In this document: positions 1 through 10,935 of the stretch, piece by piece
Layout of the letters: each line of letters begins with the position of its first letter
Position numbering within the stretch: the first letter of the stretch is position 1
NCBI GenBank assembly: GCA_025677835.1
Contig: JAIXMR010000040.1
Coordinates: 62,001-126,000 of the forward strand
Direction of reading: 5' to 3'
DNA length: 64,000 bases
Origin: Sporodiniella umbellata
Lineage: Eukaryota > Mucoromycota > Mucoromycetes > Mucorales > Rhizopodaceae
Notes under the pieces: generated by a model
The model's input: only the letters and a program-made list of their open reading frames with translations
Databases searched by the model: none
Told to the model about the DNA's origin: nothing
Program-made: the position numbers and the translations under genes

Positions 1-654
1 TTGATCGAAAGGTGTAGGTTTGCTTTGAGGGTTTTGAGAGACCATATGAAGAGCACGGTCTACAGAGAGCGTATACCATTTTTCGGCTTCGTTGTCCATC
101 TTCATAGCAGAGGTGATATCTCCCAGTTGTTGTGTAATACCAAGTACTTTGACTTGCTCAGACCAAGGTAGATTGGTGGATGAAATCTCATTATCGCCTA
201 CCAGGTGATCCAAGGCCAAAGTCAGAGTACGTCGAGCGTCTGCATAGTCGTTACGTGTGGTTTGTATAGCACCGAGCTGAATAAGCACACTGATCAAGAT
301 CTCGGGCTCTACAGGTTCAGATCGTGCTTGATGTAAGGCTTCTTGAAAGTATTTCAAGGCCAAGTCAAGATCGCTTTTTTGATCGCGGTAATAAAGCGCT
401 TTTAGTAGAGGCTGGCGAACATGGGGCGGATACAGTTGAATGTCAGAGTTCAAATGGTCGTAAAGTCCAACACCTAAACAGACAAAACTAAAACCAATCA
501 GCATAGCAGGCAATGGGTGCATTCGAAACGATCGGGCTTTAACAGGGGATGCCTTTGAACTAGCATGTCGTGTAAAAGCCATAGCAGGTCGACTTGAACA
601 TTTCCATGGTGTTGTCAGACGCTGAAGTTGATTAAGTTTAGCAAATCTCTGCAT
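1..654 (-). CDS. Membrane-anchored mitochondrial TPR protein (Mgr3-like), 3' end cut by window edge
   Basis: Reads in one open frame from the ATG at 654-652 to base 1 (218 codons, no stop, so the C-terminus lies outside the window). The N-terminus is basic and Ser/Thr-rich (MQRFAKLNQLQRLTTPWK...), as expected for a mitochondrial presequence. One hydrophobic segment follows at about residues 48-66 (PAMLIGFSFVCLGVGLY), then helical TPR-like pairs around DLALKYFQEALHQA, DYADARRTLTLALDHL and EAEKWYTLSVDRAL. Presequence plus one TM plus TPRs facing one side matches fungal Mgr3-type proteins, adaptors that feed substrates to the inner-membrane i-AAA protease. TTC19-like assembly factors have a similar layout, so the exact family is inference. 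A sense-strand poly(A) tract lies just upstream (710-732 on plus). Confidence 0.6.
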   Translation of the reverse strand, partial: MQRFAKLNQLQRLTTPWKCSSRPAMAFTRHASSKASPVKARSFRMHPLPAMLIGFSFVCLGVGLYDHLNSDIQLYPPHVRQPLLKALYYRDQKSDLDLALKYFQEALHQARSEPVEPEILISVLIQLGAIQTTRNDYADARRTLTLALDHLVGDNEISSTNLPWSEQVKVLGITQQLGDITSAMKMDNEAEKWYTLSVDRALHMVSQNPQSKPTPFDQ

Positions 655-776
655 TGGATTCAGACAAAAATAAAACAAAAATAAAACAAAAACAGTGAGC
701 TGTCAATTTTTTTTTTTTTTTTTTTTTTTTTTCAAACAAAAATGTTTTAGTGTCTAATACTCATTTATTACATGCT

Positions 777-1923
777 TTAAAGTTCAATATTATTTTTATA
801 CAAGAGCACTGCAGCTTCACAAAAATGTTCAGTGGGTATATCTTCCGGTCTTGCCTGAAAGTCAAAAATGGATTCCAACTCATTCAAAAGAGGATTTAAT
901 TCAGGTATTTGTTTTGCAAGATGCTTCGTGATATGACCCATTGTTTTTCTTCTTTTAGTGAAATAGCATCTTAAAATATTCTCTAAAGTTTTATAAACTA
1001 TAAATATGGTGAGTAGAGTTCATTTCTAAAAAGAAAAAAGTACTTTTTTGTCGATTTGTTATTTACCTTTCATATCCGATGTAAAGAAGGGCTTGGGTAA
1101 AAATTGAATGACAGAAGCGTCTACCTTTGGCTTTGGTACAAATACAGTTGAGGGTACCCTGTACACTTCTTTGACATGGTAAAGACTTTGTGACATAACA
1201 GAAAGTCTACCTCGCTTAGAAGTGGATGTTTGTCCAATAATTCTCTGCTTCCTGTAAGTATAGAATATATATATATATAAAAGGAGAGACTTACATCGCC
1301 TACTTCTTTTTGGAACATAAGTGTAAGGCATACATCATTTTCGTACCCAAACAAAGCCTGTTTGTTGGCTCTTTGATGAAGCCACTGTACTAACAAGGGG
1401 GATGCGACATTGAAAGGCAGATTGCCCATGATATGAATAGGAAGATCAGACCTCAAAGATTGGTCAGGCATAATTTGTTGGTAGTCTATTGTCAGTGCAT
1501 CTCCATGAATTGCTCGAAATCGATTTCCCGAAGCTTCTGACAGTTGCTTAATAAACAAGTGTCAACAAAGTGTATCTTTTTCTTCAAGTGAGTCTGCATC
1601 CTTTTTATTATTTACTTGTAGTGTAGGCATAAAGCGGCTGTCTTTTTCTATAGCCACAATACTCTCTGCTCCAGAATCTATAATAGATCTCGACAGCAAT
1701 CCAGGCCCAGGTCCAACTTCTACCACTAATGGCGTTTTTGGTGTGATCTTTGCCGTCCTGACGATTTTATCTAAGTGCGATGAGCAGATCAATCTCTTAT
1801 TGACGATTGTCAGATCTTACCTGTTATGTTCTTGTCTAGAATAAAATTTTGACTGAATCGCGATTGAGCAGATAAACCATAGATTTTAATGAGCTCTCTT
1901 ATAGAAGGCAATCTTGGCAACAT
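777..1923 (-). CDS. TFB1M: Mitochondrial rRNA adenine dimethyltransferase, TFB1M/KsgA-Dim1 family
   Basis: Five exons join in phase: 1923-1821, 1770-1616, 1546-1295, 1244-1067, 997-777, giving 302 aa. The protein should dimethylate the two adjacent adenines in the 3' helix of the small mitochondrial rRNA using SAM. Visible motifs: N-terminal IRELIKIYGLSAQ and FSQNFILD, SAM-binding VEVGPGPGLLSRS, EKD after beta2, HGDAL, the catalytic GNLPFNVASPLL (N-L-P-F), QKEVGDRI, RLSVMSQ and VPKPKVDASV. The C-terminal ENILRCYFTKRRKTMG block corresponds to the family's FRRK region. The overall layout and the PTIREI-like start resemble animal TFB1M more than the degenerate yeast factor Mtf1. The acceptor before exon 4 is the second AG, chosen because it restores QKEVGDRI. 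Confidence 0.9.
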
Positions 1924-4250
1924 GTCAATTATAAGAGAAGGATAAAACAAACCCTTCTTTTTTTTTTTTTTTTTTTTTTGGCCAAAGATGAAAGCTCCGT
2001 TTTAGGTTTTTCTACTGAGCCCGATTTTTTTTTTTTTTTTTTTTTGCAAAGTTTAAAGAATAATTACAATCATAACAAAGCTCCGTAGCGCGAAAATTTG
2101 ACTTGAGCTGTCTGTATATTTTCATTATGCAGCGTCTCTGAAACTAAATGTATTTTTTAATACAAATTATACACTAATATAAGGTATTCATCATATAGAG
2201 AGCTGGTCATTCAGACAAAGAAAAATATGAAGCACTTGAAAAGAACAAAGCATTTAGCAAAGTCTGAAATCAATGGCTTTTGTTAGTTTGAGATTGCAGG
2301 GCTTACAAGTGGAGTAGTAAGTTAAAATAAGGCAGAGGGTCAGTGTAGTTTGAGAACAAGAAAGAGTAGACGGACAGTCTAAAAGGAACAAAGTAGTAGC
2401 TGTATACATGCTTGTAGAGTCCTAACTGACGACCAATGGGAGAGAGATGTGGATTTGCTATAAATGATACAACAATAAGTCTCGATTGTATGTTTGTTGT
2501 CGACATTATATGATATGATATCAAAGAGACAATATCTCCTCTAACATTTGATGTTGTTTTCAATGCTAACAATGCTTCAGGAAGGAAACGTCCATGATTA
2601 ACAATAGTCTATAGTATGCCCTGTTTTGTGTCCAATCTGTACTTGTTCAACACGGATTCTATCATGAAATATACAAAAATGCTCTCGTAACAAGCTGCTG
2701 TACATATTTTGATCTGGTTTTTCCCTAGATTATATAACATACAACCCTCGTCTTTATTTGCTTCTTTGATGCGATTGCCTTTCTCTGTTGACTTTTCCAA
2801 TAAAATGATGCAAATCAGAAGATATTCGCTATTGGATGCGTTTTCTGAACCCAAAGGCTCAGTGGCGTTGTTCTTATCACTAGCATTTTCAAGTTTGTCC
2901 CCAAACAAAAACACTATGATTTCGCTGGGTTGTAGAGTATCCAAATAGGTCAAAAAAGGAAAATACTTTCATGTTCTTTCGGATAGCCAGAACCACCGGG
3001 TTTCTGGATCTATGGAATTAATTCTGATTGGCCAATATCAGCAATTTTAGCTGACCAATAGTATCAATTCTGGCCGACAATTGACATCATTCTTATTTGA
3101 TCAGCGACACTGATGTTTATTGGCTGTGTTATTATTAATTGGAAGCACTGGACATGCGGGTACAAAGTCAGGGATTGAACTATTTCGCGACGAGTGGATA
3201 GCGGTCACCAGCGCGCAAATGCTTTTTGCTTCAGACTCCCTGGTTTCTGGATTGAAAAGAACGAAAACAAAAGAGAAGCTATGACTAAGGCATGGCTTGA
3301 TAAATATACAACTGTCTAGACACTGTACATGACCCGAGCCATGTCACTAGACAAGAAAGAGGGGTATTTGTCGCGCTTTTTGCCATTGAGTAAGCTTTGC
3401 TATACTGCCCATCTCATGTAAATCCACAATAAAGGCTGTAGGCTTACTATCTCGTCATACATTGTTTGCTATGTTTTACGATAGACTACTTTCTAAAGTT
3501 GTTTTTCAAACGACTTTGTAATCTGCTTCAATTTTGTTTTCTGTGCTGAAAGAATCTCTTTTGAATACAGATTGGAAATATACCGAAAAGTCAGCTCAGT
3601 GAACACAGTGGGGTTTCCCCCCCCCTGGAGCTTAGTTGGCGGCAACTCAAACTGTATTTCCCAAAATACAGCAAGAGCTGTGATCATTATGACGAATGTA
3701 AAGTTCATTCTCCACCTCCAGCCTGTTGACATTCACATCTATTGCAAGCCAAAAAAAAAAAAAATAGTCTGGTGTCCTAGAGCCCAGAGTTCTTAGATCT
3801 AATTTCTAGTTAGGCTACGGACTTACTCTAGCTTATTTGTTTTTATTTACCCATTGCCGGTAGAATTGCAAATAGGTAGAGTGAGATATTTATCAGACAC
3901 CTAAGCTTTATCTTTTGTTACAGAACGATAGCCAAAACGGACAGCTCAATCCTTTTTTTTTTTTTTTTTTTTTTTTTAAGAATAATAAAAAAAAACAATA
4001 GGCATAGCTTTTTTCTTGTTTTGTAAAAAGAAAACTATATCTTTGTGTACACCAGTGGGACGACAGTTTGCATCATAATAGGTAAAAGCCAATGGGGTTC
4101 TTTATGTTCGAGAAGCTATGACGTGTAATGAAACGAAGAGTTTTTTCCTTTTTTTTTTTTTTTTTTTTTTTTGCTTTTTGCTTTTTGCTTTTGCTTTTCA
4201 CTTTTTTTTTTAAAAAAAAAAAAAAAAATCAATTATTTATTTTGCTTATC
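1924..4250. other. Intergenic, 2.3 kb, no convincing gene
   Basis: Divergent spacer between TFB1M and the arrestin gene. It has long T tracts (1960-1979, 2027-2045, 3954-3977, 4148-4172) and one A tract. Minus-strand open frames at 2303-2572 and 2609-2953 are low-complexity and match nothing I recognise. Two imperfect stretches rich in GGCCAAT/GACCAAT sit at 3030-3080. A SINE-like segment is listed separately. Confidence 0.6.
2999..3252 (-). repeat. Possible SINE-like insertion (tRNA-type B box, flanking direct repeat)
   Basis: An 11-bp direct repeat GGTTTCTGGAT occurs at 2999-3009 and 3242-3252, bracketing about 230 bp. Near the minus-strand 5' end, 3181-3171 reads AGTTCAATCCC, one mismatch from the polymerase III B box consensus, inside a GC-richer 70-nt block (3165-3235) that differs from its AT-rich surroundings. 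No proper tRNA cloverleaf can be folded and the A box is weak. It may be a decayed tRNA-derived SINE or chance. Confidence 0.25.
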
Positions 4251-6026
4251 ATGCCTACGGAAAGCAACTTGACACAGACTTTAAGCAACATTGCTAGAGC
4301 AGCCAAGACCCGTCGACGCCATTCGACCAGTATACCCCCTTCTACTTTATCTATTCCTGATCCACCACAGCATACTAATGTGACCCGTCGAAATCGAGCC
4401 TCTGTTGATGTTTACGGCAACTTGGTATCTGAAGACAAAAGAAATAGTGTGAATTTTGAAGAAGTCAAGAACCAGATTCAAATAGAATTCAACGGAGGAG
4501 CCCATGTTATTGTTCGTCCCAATCGGGTGGTCCGAGGCCAAGTGATTCTGCGTGCGGTAGAAAGACTCTATGGTACGAAACTAGTGATTAAGGTATATAG
4601 CTATCTGCATAGATTCTTTCAGTGTTCTAAAAGGAGAGAGTATATCTGTTTAGTTTCGGGCGGAAGAGGTGGCTACTGTTCGAGCTGCAGAACTTACTAC
4701 TGACGGAAAATCAAGCGATCGGATCCATAAAGTGATCACTACTTTTTTCCGAACAGAGTACCGACTATGGGGAAACGATACACCAGGTAAAACTATTCAT
4801 CCTTACGAAAACCAAGGCTAAAGGTTGTATTGACATTTATATACCGCCACACAAAAAAAAAAAAAAAAAGCCTATGGACATGCAGGCTGGGAAGAAATAG
4901 AACCAGGATCTTACGAGTTTCCGTTTGCATTAAAGGTAAGTACAGATAACAACATGGAGTGGAAACTTAAGTTGCTTGCATAGTTCCCCAACGTCAACTA
5001 TCCGCCCTCTATAGAAGAACCCGCCGGATTTCATATACGATATATATGGACAGCACAGTTGATTGGAGCCGGTCTTGAATCAGGAATAAAGAGCAGCGAG
5101 TATTATACACCCTACCGACCTTTGTTAGTGTGTGCTTTAGGTAAGGGTTAGGTGATGTGTGGTGGTTGTGGTTAACATGATGCATGCAATAGAACGAGAG
5201 TGCGCTTTTAAAACGACTGTATATACAAAAGACAAATCAAAAGCAGTAGCCAGAGTAGAGGCAAGAATGCTAAAGCAATGTTTCTGTCCAGGTAAGATAG
5301 ATTCTAAATAGTCCAAAGCAAGAAACCCACACAAACTTCTCTGTAGACGATCCTTTCTTTATGCATCTTCGAATTGCTTTGGTACAAACTGACGCCAAGA
5401 TCATAGATGTCACCTATCGATTCCGAAAAAAGCATGAAGGAAAGATGGTGCTTGTGAGCGGAACGGCTGTTCATGACTATGTGAGGATTATTACCGGTGG
5501 ACGATGTTTGGTGGAAGAACCCAGCTCACAGTTCGCATCCGATATCAGCTTTACGATACCCACTCGATTGGTATCACCTTCCTTTACTACAACACATACA
5601 AGAGTTCATTATGACATCTCTTTCTGCGTGACGAGTGAACACAAGGGGCTGTTTAAGTCCACGCAAGAAATGGAATTTTCTGTGCCTATCGCCATCGGCA
5701 ACCTGAAGCATGAGCAGATGCTCTGCGTTAATGGGCTGACAACGATTGGCCATTACCGTAACAATAAGGACGCCCCGCTCTTTTTCGACCACACGCTGGA
5801 GGAGCCGCCTGAGCTGATCACAGACGATCCCAATCACCCTGAAGCCTTGATGACCTCCACCCCACGAGATGAGCCTCCCAACTATTTCAGTATACCCACT
5901 ATACCGCCTCAACTGGAAGTCAAAGAGCAAAGAAAGGAGACTACGCTCTATCTATCGAGCTCAGCCAAGGGGTCTGAACTGCCTGAGGCTGTCATGTTCC
6001 ATAACTTATTTGATGAGGGCTGGTAG
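4251..6026 (+). CDS. Alpha-arrestin (ART-type ubiquitin-ligase adaptor) with PPxY motif
   Basis: Six exons in phase: 4251-4592, 4654-4786, 4871-4935, 4984-5140, 5193-5291, 5347-6026; 491 aa. Arrestin N-domain strands are recognisable (IQIEFNGGAHVIVRPNRVVRG, YEFPFALKFPNVNYPPSIEEP, GFHIRYIWTAQL, EYYTPYRPLLV), followed by the C-domain (CAFKTTVYTKDKSKAV, LRIALVQTDAKI). The C-terminal tail has EPPNYFS, a PPxY motif of the kind that binds WW domains of Rsp5/NEDD4 ligases. The likely role is to recruit that ligase to plasma-membrane transporters or receptors and trigger endocytosis (inference from the family). The first 80 residues are basic and Ser/Thr-rich. I chose the ATG at 4251 because upstream in-frame codons run through a poly(T) tract. 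A sense-strand T tract lies 80-100 nt upstream. Confidence 0.88.
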
Positions 6027-7221
6027 CTACTTTTTTCAGGCAATCACAATAAAAACGCTATCGAAAGAATCTCTAAGAGAAATGCAAAGAAGATTAGGAT
6101 ATACCTACATCAATAGAGTATCCAAGTTTTTGAAACCAATGAATTTTTTTTAAAACATATATACCCATATATTTGCCTAATTACCATTTGCAAAGTATGG
6201 CGATATAGGAAAATCAGTACACTCAAACAGTATTCATTGTTTTTCTAAGCTTATCCCAAAGCATCGACGTTTGTCATTCCATGGTTTTTAAGAGCATCTC
6301 TTGCGGCGATCGTGATCACAACGGTCCGGCAACGTGTTATTGACCGAGCCGCCAAAATAAAGTCCGGCTTAGGCAGGCAGAATCCGGGCCTGGACGGTCA
6401 TGTTACAGCCTGGTGTAGCCAAGGCTTGACTAGAAATAGTCATCCGTGACACTCCGACTCCTGTGGCTCACACGGGGTCCCTTCTAGGCCCAACCCTAAA
6501 TTCGCAGTCACTTTGTGTCACCAAAAACGCGTGACTGAAAACGTCCTCTTCTTATTGGCGTACTTTTAAATCCTTTTTTAAACTCTCGTCATTCGACGAT
6601 TTTTTTGACCCTGCTTGACGAATTTTTTGACTTTGACGTTCCGAAGGACTGCTAGTTATCGTACTTTGAATAGCCTTGCAACCAATCATAAATTTACACA
6701 GACAAAGCTTTTCAAAAAAAAAAAAGAACATGTCAAGAAAAAGCCAGTTTCATTTTTTTTCAAGTGATATTAAAGTGCTTTGAAATAGCCTTGAGCCTGA
6801 CTGTAACTATTAGACTTGTTATTCTATATCCAAGCCAACCCAACCTGCAATTCAAATTCAGATAAGTGACTGCTTACGCGTTGGGTATGAAAAAAAAAAA
6901 AAAAAAAAAAGAAAAAAAAAAGTATAAAAACCCGTTTGGTTTTGCTAATTGTTTTTTTTTTTTTCTTTGTGCTTCTGTCTTGTGCTCATATCGGATAAAT
7001 CTTTCGCCTTTTACTAAAGATTTCCGTGGATGCGGGACACTAAAGAAGTTTACCCAAATTTTTTGTTATTTTACAAATATTGTATCTATTTTGGGGTTCA
7101 AGAATTTGATTTAATCATATTGGACACCAAGGTTGTACATTTATCTATTATTATGAAATGAAAAAAGTCAATGAACATGGTAGTGGTTGAGGATAGGGGC
7201 GTGATACGAGAATAATTTAGT
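6027..7221. other. Intergenic, 1.2 kb, with a GC-richer island
   Basis: Between the arrestin stop and the UspA stop (convergent genes). About 6290-6560 is markedly more GC-rich than neighbouring spacer, without an open frame. It includes a short inverted pair CAGTCAC...GTGACTG at 6507-6535. It could be a fragment of a transposon end. Further right are A/T tracts only. Confidence 0.5.
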
Positions 7222-7766
7222 TTATTTAACAATCAAGACAGGGCTACGCACACGAGACTTCACCAAGTCACTGAAGCTATGAGTAAAGTACCTAGACAGA
7301 ATAAGCGAGAGTTGTCTAGAAAGGGCTCTTTACCTCTGCCAGCCAGTGATATGTCTACTTCCCATGATGATACAGTCCGGTACTTTTTCATTAAAATAAT
7401 CTGTCAGGACTTTACAGGCATGAGAAGCGTCTGCTTTAAAGACATGTGTCACGACCTCATATCCAGATGTTCTCAAGTCTTGTACGATCCTATCCATCGC
7501 CTCTATTTTTTCAGAGGTGATTTCTTCTTCAATCTCTTGAAAGGAGCTGACCGGAGGAAGCTCGATCAATTCTAAAGTAGAAAGGAAACACTCGTAAAGC
7601 CCATGATTCTGTTTGGTTTACCTTCTAAAAAATCGATATCCATCACAATCACCATAATAGCGTGGATTTTGTCGGTCTTTCTTAGAAAGTTCTCTTTAGA
7701 CCAGGCCACGGTCTTTTCTACCTCGCTTGAGACGGGGTCGATGGCAAAAGCTATTTCGCGTGACAT
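7222..7766 (-). CDS. Universal stress protein (UspA-like) domain protein
   Basis: Three exons: 7766-7622, 7571-7334, 7291-7222; 150 aa, the normal length of a single-domain Usp. It starts MSREIAFAIDPVSSEVEKTVAWS, the usual first strand and helix with the family aspartate (AIDPV). It continues through HAIMVIVMD and KVLTDYFNEKVPDCIIMGSR to the conserved end SDLVKSRVRSPVLIVK. The ATP-binding G-x2-G-x9-GS loop is only partly preserved: GSRHITGWQRYFTHSFSD replaces the usual G..G....GS, so nucleotide binding is uncertain. Cytosolic, function likely stress-related by family only. A 23-nt T tract (sense strand) lies just upstream of the start. Confidence 0.85.
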
Positions 7767-7944
7767 GTTTGAAACTATTAAACAAAGAAGAAAAAAAAAA
7801 AAAAAAAAAAAAAGAAAAAAAAGAAAGCCTTTTTCTTTACAACACCGCTTTTTTTTTTTTTTTTTTGGTCCAACGTTAGAAAAAGTAACTCCAGCCCATC
7901 TTACTACTCTCCAGAGATAGATAAAGACAGATTTTATTCTGTTT

Positions 7945-8771
7945 TTACAAACGTCTCTTTTTTTTTACGATACTTGGTTTTTCAAAGAATTGGGCAAGTT
8001 CCTGCCTACGTTGCTCTTGAATGTCCTGGTTGGTTTGTTTTTGGGTGATGATGGGAGGAGAGACCAGGGCGGTGTGAGATGAGGGCAGTGAGGATGGGAT
8101 GGGCTCTTTCTTTTGAGAGAGAGTATGAAATAAGCCAAAGATGGCAGGCGAAAATGCTTTCGTTTTTGGTGAGAAAGGTTTTATAAAGGGAGAGGAGGAA
8201 GGATGGTTTACCTTTTTGCATAGACTGCGTATCCAAAAGAGGTTGCTGAACACAATGATGAGCCATGTAAAGGCTGGGTAACATAAATTCTTGATAAAGA
8301 ATGTCAGGCCCAGTGTAACCCTCCCCTGTTTGATCCAATAGACTACATTCAAACGTCCAGGAGAGGGTATTTAACTTTGCCTTGTTCTCCTTACAATGGA
8401 TTTGAATCTATCGAAAGAGGGTTTAGAAAGAAAAAAAAAAAAAAAAACAGGTGCTTTTGTTGGGTCTGTCTTACAGTCTTTTGACACTTTTGAACTGTCA
8501 GTGAGCCACTGAGACTGCTTTTAAAAAGACTTTCTAGACGGGTGAGCAAACGAATGGCGTCTTGTTCTTTTTCAATTTCAATGTGATGTCCTGTGCTAGC
8601 GATTGTTTTGAGCTTCTCAATAGTGCAGTGTTCAAACCAGACAAGCCGTAAATCTGTGATCAACACGAAATAACCATGGCTCTCAAATACATATTTCATA
8701 CAATAACTGCCTTCGATTAAAGTCCATGGCACCTCTTTGAGTTTTTCAAAATCCCTTTTCTGGATCAGCAT
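7945..8771 (-). CDS. NHEJ1: XLF/NHEJ1-like non-homologous end-joining factor
   Basis: Three exons: 8771-8475, 8407-8212, 8105-7945; 217 aa. The N-terminal head resembles XLF: PWTLIEGSYCMKYVF, then HGYFVLITDLRLVWFE, corresponding to the family's QPW... and GYALLVSDLQQVWHE. It is followed by RLLTRLESLF. Exon 2 gives the second half of the head (LSWTFECSLL) and the start of the stalk. The tail is Pro/Ser-rich and ends KPSIVKKKRRL, a basic C-terminus like the Ku-binding motif of XLF. XLF bridges XRCC4-Lig4 filaments in double-strand-break repair in the nucleus. The stalk coiled coil looks short. The start is uncertain: in-frame ATGs at 8822 and 8831 would add an unlikely Phe/Pro-rich stretch. The third exon needs the acceptor at 8106-8107 to restore phase. 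Confidence 0.72.
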
Positions 8772-8864
8772 TTTACCAAAAAACGGAGGCAGAAAGAAAA
8801 ACCAAAAACCAAAAATTTCCATCTTTTTCATTTTATTTTTTTTTATTTTTTTTTATTTTTTTAA

Positions 8865-9917
8865 TCATTGATCAATTTTAAGAGAAAAGTCGACATGAGG
8901 CACGCCTTGAGTGATGGTACTCATACTGAGAATATCGATATCTAAAGAGAATGAAAGTATGAGTTTTGTTTTTGCTTTTTAGGGGGAGAGTAACTTACGG
9001 GGACAAAAGTAATTTTCACAAGTTTCAAAAGTGATACCGCCACTGCTTTCGATCAAAAAGTGAGTTTTCCCTTTCGTCGCCCAACGTTCTTTGATGCTTT
9101 TTGCAGCGGATTTCAGACCTTGACCGGTAAAGTTATCGAGCATGATGATATCGGCACCAGCCTCGATGGCCTCATCTGCCTCTTGTTCAGTTTGGCATTC
9201 GACTTCAATCTTGAGAGAGAAACCACAAGCAGAACGCGCTTTTTGTACAGCTTGGGTGATGGAGCCCGTACTCCAGATATGGTTGTCTTTTAACATGACC
9301 ATAGAAGAAAGATCCATACGATGGGTATCCAGCCCACCTACCAACACGCCGTACTTTTCCACCAGCCTGAATCCAGGTGTTGTCTTGCGGGTGGCAGCAA
9401 TAATGCCCTGAAACCCTTTTGATGTCTGTAGTTCGTGAACCTTACGAGCTCTAACGATAGAAACTGTCAGCATCCTTTCCAAGTAGCTGTAAGCAACCTA
9501 CCTCAACGCAATACCACTACAGCGAGAGAGAATATTAAGGGCTGTACGTTCACCCAAAAGGATATTACGGGCACCTCCCGAGACTTTGGCAATAGCCATT
9601 TTAGTCTCGGGGGATAGATGGTCTCCTTCCTGAACAAACCATTGAACTCTACCAAAGAAAAATAAAGAAAATCAATCCTACCCTTCAAGGGAAGGGGGGG
9701 GGAGGTTTTGTTCTTACTTGCAATCGAGCTGTTCAAATACTTGATCAAAAAAAGGAATGCCTGCCACCACACCTTCTGCTTTTATATAAAGCGTGGCTGT
9801 CTTTGGATCCTGTCCAACAACATAACCTCCATAATCAAATGAAGGAACATCTTCTTCAAGGTATTGGCTCACAAGGCTTTTGTAGTTTGTAGCAAGTAAA
9901 TCAGAAAAGTTTGACAT
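8865..9917 (-). CDS. BNA6: Nicotinate-nucleotide pyrophosphorylase (quinolinate phosphoribosyltransferase)
   Basis: Four exons: 9917-9718, 9648-9502, 9450-8999, 8941-8865; 291 aa, the normal length for NadC/BNA6/QPRT. It converts quinolinate and PRPP to nicotinate mononucleotide in de novo NAD synthesis. Visible signatures: [113 protein letters not shown] and VDFSLKI. The R-K-T and K-D-N-H residues that bind phosphate and quinolinate are present. Usual MGS(L/I)TQ near the end reads MSTITQ here. The stop lies under 100 bp from the XLF start on the same strand, an unusually tight tandem pair. A 28-nt T tract (sense) lies upstream. Confidence 0.95.
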
Positions 9918-9968
9918 TTTTTATAATAAAAAGAAATAATAATTAAAAAAAAATTAAAGATGTGTGAG

Positions 9969-10002
<34 letters not shown>

Positions 10003-10634
10003 CTTGGGTGATGATTTTTTTTTTCTCTTAGTCACCATCTATTTTAGAGAGAAAGGGAGGGAGAAAGAGAGCAATTCCCTTTTTTGTACCTTTCGCTATT
10101 CACACTCCGGTCTCCTGTCAAATTCAAGCGGGGTGTGCATAGCCAGCCTTCTTTCTTTTTTTCACACATAAAAAGAGTGAATAAATTTATGGTATAAAAC
10201 AACGTGATTTTGGTTTACATCTATCAAGAATTTTTTTTTTTTTTTTTTTTTTTTTGGGTTGTCCATAGTCAATAAACTACTTTTGGGGACTACAAGTGTA
10301 GACGACTAGCCATTTACTTTGGGTTCCTTTTTTAATTATCGGAATTTGAATGTGTTGTCTTTTGTCTTTCTCCCTCTTTTATTAATCAAAGAGTTCAATA
10401 AAGGATTCATCAAGCCAAATAAGAGTAAAATCAAAATTCTTTAGATAGATTTATTTCTCTCTCTCTCTCTCTCTCTATTTTTTTTTTTTTTTTGCTTTAA
10501 AAAGCCTTATTAAACTAAAAAAGAAATGCAGATTGAGCTTTAAATTGCCACAATCCATTTTAACAAAACAGTACATCCAACCGACACTTTCTTTATTTGT
10601 TCTTTTCTTTTTTTTTTTTTTTTTTTTTTTTGGT
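9918..10634. other. Divergent promoter spacer, QPRTase / coiled-coil gene
   Basis: Contains an A tract at 9970-9998, T tracts at 10230-10255 and 10603-10631, and a CT microsatellite at 10456-10475. No open frame looks coding. Both divergent genes have a long T tract on their own sense strand immediately upstream of the ATG. Confidence 0.6.
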
Positions 10635-10882
10635 ATGACCCTAGAAATGAGCACAGATGAACTTCAGTTTAAAAAGATGATGGAAGCTTTGGAAGAAGAG
10701 TTGAAGCATTATCAAGAAGTGAATCAAGAAGTAAAGAGGGAGTTTTTTTTTTCAAGTGTTATTCTTACTTTTTTTTTTCTCTTTGTAGTTGAAGATGGAT
10801 CTTGAGAACCAGTCGAGTCAACAGGTCGCTCTGAGTAACGATAATCATTATCTAAGACAAGTAAGGATCAAGTAAAGTGAAT

Positions 10883-10935
<53 letters not shown>

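Noticed and set aside
2609..2953. Minus-strand 114-codon open frame
   Set aside because: No family resemblance and no supported splice partners; the opposite strand is also open over the same stretch, so coding is not supported.
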